10,286 nt of DNA from Parafilimonas sp. (lineage in GTDB: Bacteria > Bacteroidota > Bacteroidia > Chitinophagales > Chitinophagaceae). Positions 6,376 through 10,286 of this stretch are shown one piece after another. Location of the stretch: the NCBI GenBank assembly GCA_023251275.1, contig JAHEZC010000042.1, positions 1 to 10,286 on the forward strand, given 5' to 3'. A model generated the notes under the pieces. It was not told where the DNA came from, searched no databases, and was given only the letters and a program-made list of their open reading frames with translations. How positions within the stretch are numbered: position 1 is the first letter of the stretch; every line of letters begins with the position of its first letter. The position numbers were made by a program, and so were the translations under genes.

Positions 6376-6729
6376 TTAATGGAAAGATGGAGGGGTAGGC
6401 GTTTTGAATTTAGGAACCTGAACCTTGTATTTATACGGATATACAAATGTAGTATTGCCTCTTTCAAGGCGTATTATTGAATGGATCGTAATTACATTAT
6501 CGGTTCTTTGCTGAGATAGGTCCTGGGAACCTTTTAACTGGAACTGTGATAGCTTAATAGAGGACAATGAGTAATTTTTTGGAAGCTTATTCAGATTTTT
6601 AAGACTGAATTTACTGTTAAGATGATCGTCATTTGATCCTGAACCCGTAAAAGATGCCAGCGCAATATTAATCATCATGATTAAATAAGCAGAAAAAAGC
6701 AGTTTTATATGTTTTGTTTGCCTGATCAT
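6376..6729 (-). CDS. Small putative secreted protein, unrecognised
   Basis: A 117-residue predicted protein that I cannot assign to a family. It starts MIRQTKHIK and then has a hydrophobic segment (LLFSAYLIMMINIALASF, 10-27), which reads as a signal peptide with cleavage near ALA-S or as a single membrane anchor. The mature part is short and basic, with Asn/Ser/Leu-rich repeats of the type SLKNLNKLPKNYSLSS (42-57), a strand-like segment RLERGNTTFVYPYKYKVQVP (88-107), and a Pro/Thr-rich tail. No cysteine is present after the signal, so it is not an evident lipoprotein. The gene ends 2 bases from the convergent GLPGLI/DUF4412-like gene and diverges from the TPR gene. It fills an otherwise empty 350-bp space with a coherent signal peptide, which supports it, but without homologues it remains a prediction. 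Confidence 0.62.
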   Translation of the reverse strand: MIRQTKHIKLLFSAYLIMMINIALASFTGSGSNDDHLNSKFSLKNLNKLPKNYSLSSIKLSQFQLKGSQDLSQQRTDNVITIHSIIRLERGNTTFVYPYKYKVQVPKFKTPTPPSFH

Positions 6730-6815
6730 CAGCTCAAAAGTAAATCTTTTTTAAATACCTTAACAAAATTTATATAAACTATTAACGTGTAAAATGGAAA
6801 ATTGTTACATAAAAG

Positions 6816-6846
6816 TTGGAAAATTCATTTTTCGTATTTATTTTTC
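6816..6846 (+). promoter_or_regulatory. Possible promoter of the TPR gene
   Basis: TTG (6816-6818) and TATTTTTC (6839-6846, one base off TAnnTTTG) are separated by 20 bases, close to the spacing of the Bacteroidota -33/-7 promoter. Transcription would begin near 6853, just before the ATG at 6864. This placement argues against using the in-frame ATG at 6816 as the start. The match is imperfect, so confidence is low. Confidence 0.32.
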
Positions 6847-6863
6847 AGAAACCCAACAGAATT

Positions 6864-8285
6864 ATGCGAGAAAATCCATCACGTGAAGACCGGGAAGAGC
6901 TTAATGAATTATTGCGACAATATAATAACCTCAGAGCCGGTAAAAGTCATTCCTTTCTTGAGGAAGAAGCATTTGAACGTATCATAGACCATTTTGATGA
7001 TTGTGACAATCTGAATAAAGCACTTGACGCAGCAGAAACAGGTCTTGAATATTTCCCTTATTCGTCTATTCTGCTGATTAAAAAGGCAGACCTTTTAATC
7101 GCAACAAGGCACTACAGGGAAGCGCTGGAAGTACTCCACCAGGCTGAATTGTTTGACGGCAAAGATATTAACCTGTATATCCTAAAGACCGATGCTTACC
7201 TTGCCCTCGATCTCCAGCAAAAGGCTGTGGACATTCTTGAAGAAGCCTTACTGCTTTTCAATGGAGAGGAAAAAATTGATTTGTTGTTTGAACTGGCTGA
7301 CGTATATGACGATTACGAAGAATTTGATAAAGTATTTGATTGCCTGACTCTTATACTGGAGCAGGAACCTACTAATGAAGAAGCGCTATACAAAATCTGC
7401 TTCTGGACCGATTTTACTGGCCGGAATGAAGAGAGCATTCGCCTTCATCAGAAAATAATAGAAGATTATCCTTACTGTGAACTTGCCTGGTTCAACCTTG
7501 CAGCAGCCTACCAAGGCCTAAAATTATATGAAAAAGCGATTGATGCATATCAGTATGCGGTGGTGATTGATGAAAAATTTGATTATGCCTACCGCAATAT
7601 GGGCGATGCCTACATACGACTGCGGAAATATAAAGATGCAATCGAAGTACTGGAAAAAGTACTGGAGCTCACCCGCCCCGAGGAGGTGATTTATGAAGCC
7701 ATCGGTCACTGCTATCAACGCCTGAAAAAGTTTGCACAGGCACGCTTCAATTACCGCAAGGCTTCTCACATGAATCCTGATGACAGCAAGCTTCATTATA
7801 AAATTGCACTCACTTATATACATGAGCAACAATGGGAAAGCGCCATAAAACAACTGGAGCTTGCCATGCGTATCCATCGTAATGCACCGGAATATAATCT
7901 TGCAATGGGTGAATGTGCCCTGCAACTGGGAAAATACAAGGAAGCTATCCAGTATTTCAGCATTGCAGTGCGCAGCAGGCAGCGCAACAGTACTGCATGG
8001 GAAGCGCTGATACGATGTCTTTACAGAGCAGAATATTTTGATGAAGCGGCCCGGCAATGTATAGCAGCGTTAAAGGCAACCGAAGGGAAACCGGTATTTT
8101 ATTTTTTATATAGCGCGGCCCTCTTTGCACTCGGCAAATCAAAGGAAGCGCTGCTGCAGCTACAAAATGGGTTCACCAAAGCTCCGAAGCTTGTAAAAAA
8201 ATTTATCGAACTTAATCCTGCAATCCTGCAAAATAATCATGTAGTAGATATACTTGCGAGATATAAAAAAGGAAAAAAGTTTTGA
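6864..8285 (+). CDS. Tetratricopeptide repeat (TPR) protein
   Basis: A 473-residue all-helical protein made almost entirely of TPR-like repeats, from about residue 35 to 440. Clear repeat cores include LAWFNLAAAYQGLKLYEKAIDAYQYAVVI-type units at 207-235, AYRNMGDAYIRLRKYKDAIEVLEKVL at about 242-267, and YNLAMGECALQLGKYKEAIQYFSIAV at about 344-369; the N-terminal repeats are more divergent and acidic. No signal peptide or membrane segment is present with this start, so it should be a cytoplasmic scaffold or adaptor. Large TPR proteins of this size are common single genes in Bacteroidota and mostly uncharacterised. The ATG at 6864 (MRENPSRED) is chosen because an in-frame ATG at 6816 would add a hydrophobic SFFVFIF stretch and fall within a possible promoter. 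The ComA-like gene starts 95 bp downstream in the same direction. Fold is certain; partner unknown. Confidence 0.92.
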   Translation: MRENPSREDREELNELLRQYNNLRAGKSHSFLEEEAFERIIDHFDDCDNLNKALDAAETGLEYFPYSSILLIKKADLLIATRHYREALEVLHQAELFDGKDINLYILKTDAYLALDLQQKAVDILEEALLLFNGEEKIDLLFELADVYDDYEEFDKVFDCLTLILEQEPTNEEALYKICFWTDFTGRNEESIRLHQKIIEDYPYCELAWFNLAAAYQGLKLYEKAIDAYQYAVVIDEKFDYAYRNMGDAYIRLRKYKDAIEVLEKVLELTRPEEVIYEAIGHCYQRLKKFAQARFNYRKASHMNPDDSKLHYKIALTYIHEQQWESAIKQLELAMRIHRNAPEYNLAMGECALQLGKYKEAIQYFSIAVRSRQRNSTAWEALIRCLYRAEYFDEAARQCIAALKATEGKPVFYFLYSAALFALGKSKEALLQLQNGFTKAPKLVKKFIELNPAILQNNHVVDILARYKKGKKF

Positions 8286-8350
8286 TAGTTTTTCTTTCCT
8301 CCCTTATAAAGACCCTATCTTTCCATAGTCGTTATTAATTATTGTTCCCG

Positions 8351-8358
8351 TATTTTTG
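8351..8358 (+). promoter_or_regulatory. Likely -7 promoter element for the ComA-like/aroE pair
   Basis: TATTTTTG exactly matches the Bacteroidota -7 consensus TAnnTTTG and lies 22 bases before the ATG at 8381, giving a short leader. The region 19-21 bases further upstream has no good TTTG (-33), only GTTATT around 8331. It is in the 95-bp gap after the TPR gene, so the ComA-like gene and aroE may be transcribed from here rather than only by read-through. Confidence 0.42.
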
Positions 8359-8380
8359 CAACCGCCAAAGAATCAACAAT

Positions 8381-9154
8381 ATGAATTTCAGTCTGTCCCA
8401 AATGCCCGACCGTAATCAGAAACCCCGTACTTGCGGTATTACCATGGTCATGGATAAAGGGCTTAGCATCAATGAAGTCCATAATTTCCTCAGCATAGCT
8501 CATCCGCATGTTGATATCGTAAAGCTTGGTTTCGGAACATCCTTTGTTACCCCCAACCTGCGTGAGAAGATTGAAGTTTATCAATCGTATAATATTCCCC
8601 TTTATTTTGGAGGCACTTTGTTTGAAGCATTCCTTGTTCGCAATCAATTTGAGGATTATATTGCCATTTGCAAAGACTATAATATAAATTACCTGGAAGT
8701 AAGCGATGGGTCTGTTACTATACCGCATACTGAAAAATGCGGCTATATTGAAAAGCTTACAAAATATGGAACAGTACTAAGCGAGGTTGGGAGTAAAGAT
8801 ACAGAACACATTATTCCTCCATACAAATGGATTGAACTGATGCGTGCAGAACTTGAAGCAGGTTCTACTTATGTAATTGCTGAAGCACGTGAAGCAGGCA
8901 ATGTAGGAATTTACCGTGGCTCAGGCGAAGTGAGGGAAGGTCTGGTACAGGAAATTCTTACGCAGATACCAAGTGAAAAAATTCTGTGGGAAGCGCCCCA
9001 AAAAATGCAACAGTTATATTTTCTTGAGTTGCTTGGCTGCAATGTAAATCTTGGAAACATTGCCCCGTCTGAAGTAATTCCGCTTGAAGCTATGCGTATC
9101 GGGTTGCGTGGCGATACTTTCCATTTATTTCTGAACAATGTAACTGCAAAGTGA
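8381..9154 (+). CDS. Phosphosulfolactate synthase (ComA) family protein
   Basis: A 257-residue TIM-barrel protein of the ComA family. ComA adds sulfite to phosphoenolpyruvate to give (R)-phosphosulfolactate, the first step of coenzyme M synthesis in methanogens. Conserved blocks run through the whole length: KPRTCGITMVMDKGLS (14-29), DIVKLGFGTS (45-54), FGGTLFE (76-82), EVSDGSVTI (106-114), SEVGSKD (134-140) with K139 matching the family's conserved active-site lysine, ELEAGSTYVIAEAREAGNVG (157-176), and WEAPQKMQQLYF plus NVNLGNIAPSEVI (203-214, 221-233). The ATG at 8381 gives the usual family length; an upstream in-frame TTG would only add an unconserved stretch. The stop overlaps the aroE start by one base. 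Bacteria of this type do not make coenzyme M, so the product may be sulfolactate or a cysteate precursor. Plant HSA32 belongs to the same family without known synthase activity, so the reaction is not assured. Confidence 0.93.
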   Translation: MNFSLSQMPDRNQKPRTCGITMVMDKGLSINEVHNFLSIAHPHVDIVKLGFGTSFVTPNLREKIEVYQSYNIPLYFGGTLFEAFLVRNQFEDYIAICKDYNINYLEVSDGSVTIPHTEKCGYIEKLTKYGTVLSEVGSKDTEHIIPPYKWIELMRAELEAGSTYVIAEAREAGNVGIYRGSGEVREGLVQEILTQIPSEKILWEAPQKMQQLYFLELLGCNVNLGNIAPSEVIPLEAMRIGLRGDTFHLFLNNVTAK

Positions 9155-9891
9155 TGCGGGAATACGGCCTTATTGGTTACCATTTATCACATTCTTTCTC
9201 ACAAAAATATTTTACAGAAAAATTTAAGAAGGAAGAAATTGGTGATGCCGAATTTCATGCATTTGCCATTCCTTCAATAGCAGATTTACCACAACTGCTG
9301 AGTGAACATCCTTTGCTGAAAGGATTTGCGATAACAATCCCGTATAAAAAATCTGTCATACACTACCTTGATGAAATTTCCGACACGGTAAAAGCAACGC
9401 AGGCATGTAATTGTGTAAAAATTAATGTTGGAAAATTATCAGGTTTCAATACAGATGTTGCTGGATTTGAAAGATCATTTATGCCACATTTACTTCCACA
9501 CCATAAAAAAGCATTGATACTGGGAACCGGGGGCGCTGCGGCAGCAGTGCAATATGTTTTGCAAAAACTACAGATAGATTATTGCTTTGTTTCGAGAAAT
9601 AATGAAAAGGAAAAAGGAATTTTAACCTATGCAGATTTGAATGCTGCAGTGATAAAGGAATATACTGTAATTATTAACTGCACTCCGTCAGGCACATATC
9701 CGAAAATTGAGGATGCCCCGGATATTCCTTATGATTTACTTACACCGGAACATTATCTTTTTGACCTTGTATATAACCCCGCTCTTACAAAATTTTTAAA
9801 ATCCGGCGCGGCACATAAAGCGATCATACAAAATGGATACGATATGCTTGTAATACAGGCAGAGGAAAACTGGAAAATATGGAATGAATAA
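9154..9891 (+). CDS. aroE: Shikimate dehydrogenase
   Basis: A 245-residue enzyme that reduces 3-dehydroshikimate to shikimate with NADPH in the pathway to chorismate. The substrate domain begins MREYGLIGYHLSHSFSQKYF, where SHSFS is the shikimate-binding motif (12-16). ITIPYK holds the catalytic K65, and GFNTDVAGF (97-105) holds D101, the partner residue; both match the numbering of E. coli AroE. The Rossmann motif GTGGAAAAV is at 124-132, NCTPSGTYP at 175-183, and the closing NGYDMLVIQA with Q235 at 227-236. It is somewhat shorter than the E. coli enzyme (about 272), as usual in Bacteroidota. The ATG at 9154 shares its A with the TGA stop of the ComA-like gene; a GTG at 9151 is also possible but less likely. 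The tight overlap suggests translational coupling. Confidence 0.95.
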   Translation: MREYGLIGYHLSHSFSQKYFTEKFKKEEIGDAEFHAFAIPSIADLPQLLSEHPLLKGFAITIPYKKSVIHYLDEISDTVKATQACNCVKINVGKLSGFNTDVAGFERSFMPHLLPHHKKALILGTGGAAAAVQYVLQKLQIDYCFVSRNNEKEKGILTYADLNAAVIKEYTVIINCTPSGTYPKIEDAPDIPYDLLTPEHYLFDLVYNPALTKFLKSGAAHKAIIQNGYDMLVIQAEENWKIWNE

Positions 9892-9906
9892 AATGGGCAA
9901 TGTCTT

Positions 9907-10286
9907 TTATGACCCGGAAGTTAACTTTTTCAACGCTTCAGCAGGTAAATTCACTACTCTCTTTTGTTCATAGTCATAACAGAGCAGGCCGGTCTTTGCT
10001 TTACCCGCAGGAATTGTTTGCCCGGCGTTAGTGATCTCTAACCTGTAGTACAAATCAAACCCGTTTTTTTCGAAGCCTGATGCAGCAATTGAAATTTTCA
10101 CTTCCTCACCATAGTACAATTCTTTCTTAAACTCCATAGCAGCATCAGCCATAATTAATCCGCAGACTTCAAAGGACAATTCAGTATAACCATGATGCAG
10201 CAAAAATTGATACCTTGCTTCATGCACGAGTGCCAGGAAAACATCATTGCCTGCATGCCCTCCGTAATTCAAATCCGTAATTCGTA
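9907..10286 (-). CDS. Hotdog-fold acyl-CoA thioesterase (4HBT type), start beyond window
   Basis: A thioesterase of the 4-hydroxybenzoyl-CoA thioesterase superfamily, expected to hydrolyse acyl-CoA in the cytoplasm. The frame stays open to the window edge and reads RITDLNYGGHAGNDVF before the helix FLALVHEARYQFLLHHG, which is the conserved N-terminal part of these proteins. The D and H of TDLNYGGH lie at the active-site loop that in 4HBT enzymes holds the catalytic Asp. A later GLIMADAAMEFKKELYYGEEV block and the strand LYYRLEITNAGQTIPAGKAKTGLLCYD complete the fold. An apparent start at 10272 (TTG) should be ignored, because conserved residues continue upstream of it; the true start is probably 10-20 codons outside the window. 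It converges on aroE with 15 bp between stops. Physiological substrate is unknown. Confidence 0.88.
   Translation of the reverse strand, partial: RITDLNYGGHAGNDVFLALVHEARYQFLLHHGYTELSFEVCGLIMADAAMEFKKELYYGEEVKISIAASGFEKNGFDLYYRLEITNAGQTIPAGKAKTGLLCYDYEQKRVVNLPAEALKKLTSGS

Noticed and set aside
7524..8142. Leftward open frames of 177 and 61 codons opposite the TPR gene
   Set aside because: The sense strand encodes regular TPR repeats over the same bases; the opposite frames are Cys/Phe/Ile-rich shadows.
10270..10272. TTG as the start of the thioesterase
   Set aside because: Family-conserved residues (RITD before LNYGGH) continue upstream to the window edge, so the gene is cut rather than starting here.
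1..10286. Defence system, CRISPR array, mobile element or biosynthetic cluster
   Set aside because: No spaced repeats, transposase, integrase, nuclease/helicase modules or toxin-antitoxin pairs are present; the genes are mostly ordinary chromosomal families.

Overview
This window looks like a chromosomal housekeeping segment of a Bacteroidota bacterium, probably a Chitinophagaceae-like or related Sphingobacteriia-type genome. The base composition is AT-rich and Shine-Dalgarno sequences are weak or absent. A few upstream regions carry matches to the Bacteroidota -7 element TAnnTTTG. Several protein families are typical of the phylum: a START-like 126-aa protein, a GLPGLI/DUF4412-like secreted protein, a long-form LptF/LptG permease and a 473-aa TPR protein. 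There are no rRNA or tRNA genes, insertion sequences, CRISPR arrays or phage genes.

Layout. Positions 1-4249 form a leftward block. Read in the direction of transcription it runs: LptF/LptG-family permease (4249-2804), Tat-exported Mn-type superoxide dismutase (2791-2042), a cation diffusion facilitator (1973-975), a small ABM-like protein (970-656), and the N-terminal part of an M20 dipeptidase (532-1, cut by the window edge). Spacings of 12, 68 and 4 bp suggest co-transcription of the first four. A perfect 12-bp hairpin between the dismutase and the transporter probably terminates or attenuates the transcript. A 212-aa protein of unknown function (4264-4902) diverges from the permease and overlaps tail to tail with a START-like protein (5264-4884). 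After a 491-bp non-coding gap come a secreted GLPGLI/DUF4412-like protein (5756-6373) and, convergent with it, a small putative secreted protein (6729-6376). A rightward block follows: TPR protein (6864-8285), ComA-like phosphosulfolactate synthase (8381-9154) and shikimate dehydrogenase aroE (9154-9891), the last two overlapping by one base. The window ends in a leftward hotdog thioesterase whose start lies outside (10286-9907).

Function. The left block combines envelope lipid export (Lpt), protection against extracytoplasmic superoxide and divalent metal efflux, so it may serve envelope and metal homeostasis. The right block joins a sulfonate-forming enzyme family that uses phosphoenolpyruvate to an aromatic amino acid pathway enzyme. 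No obviously novel multi-gene system was found. The items most worth a second look are the ComA homologue in a non-methanogen, the altered metal site and Cys4 tail of the CDF transporter, the unknown gene facing lptF/lptG, and the hairpin at 1993-2019.
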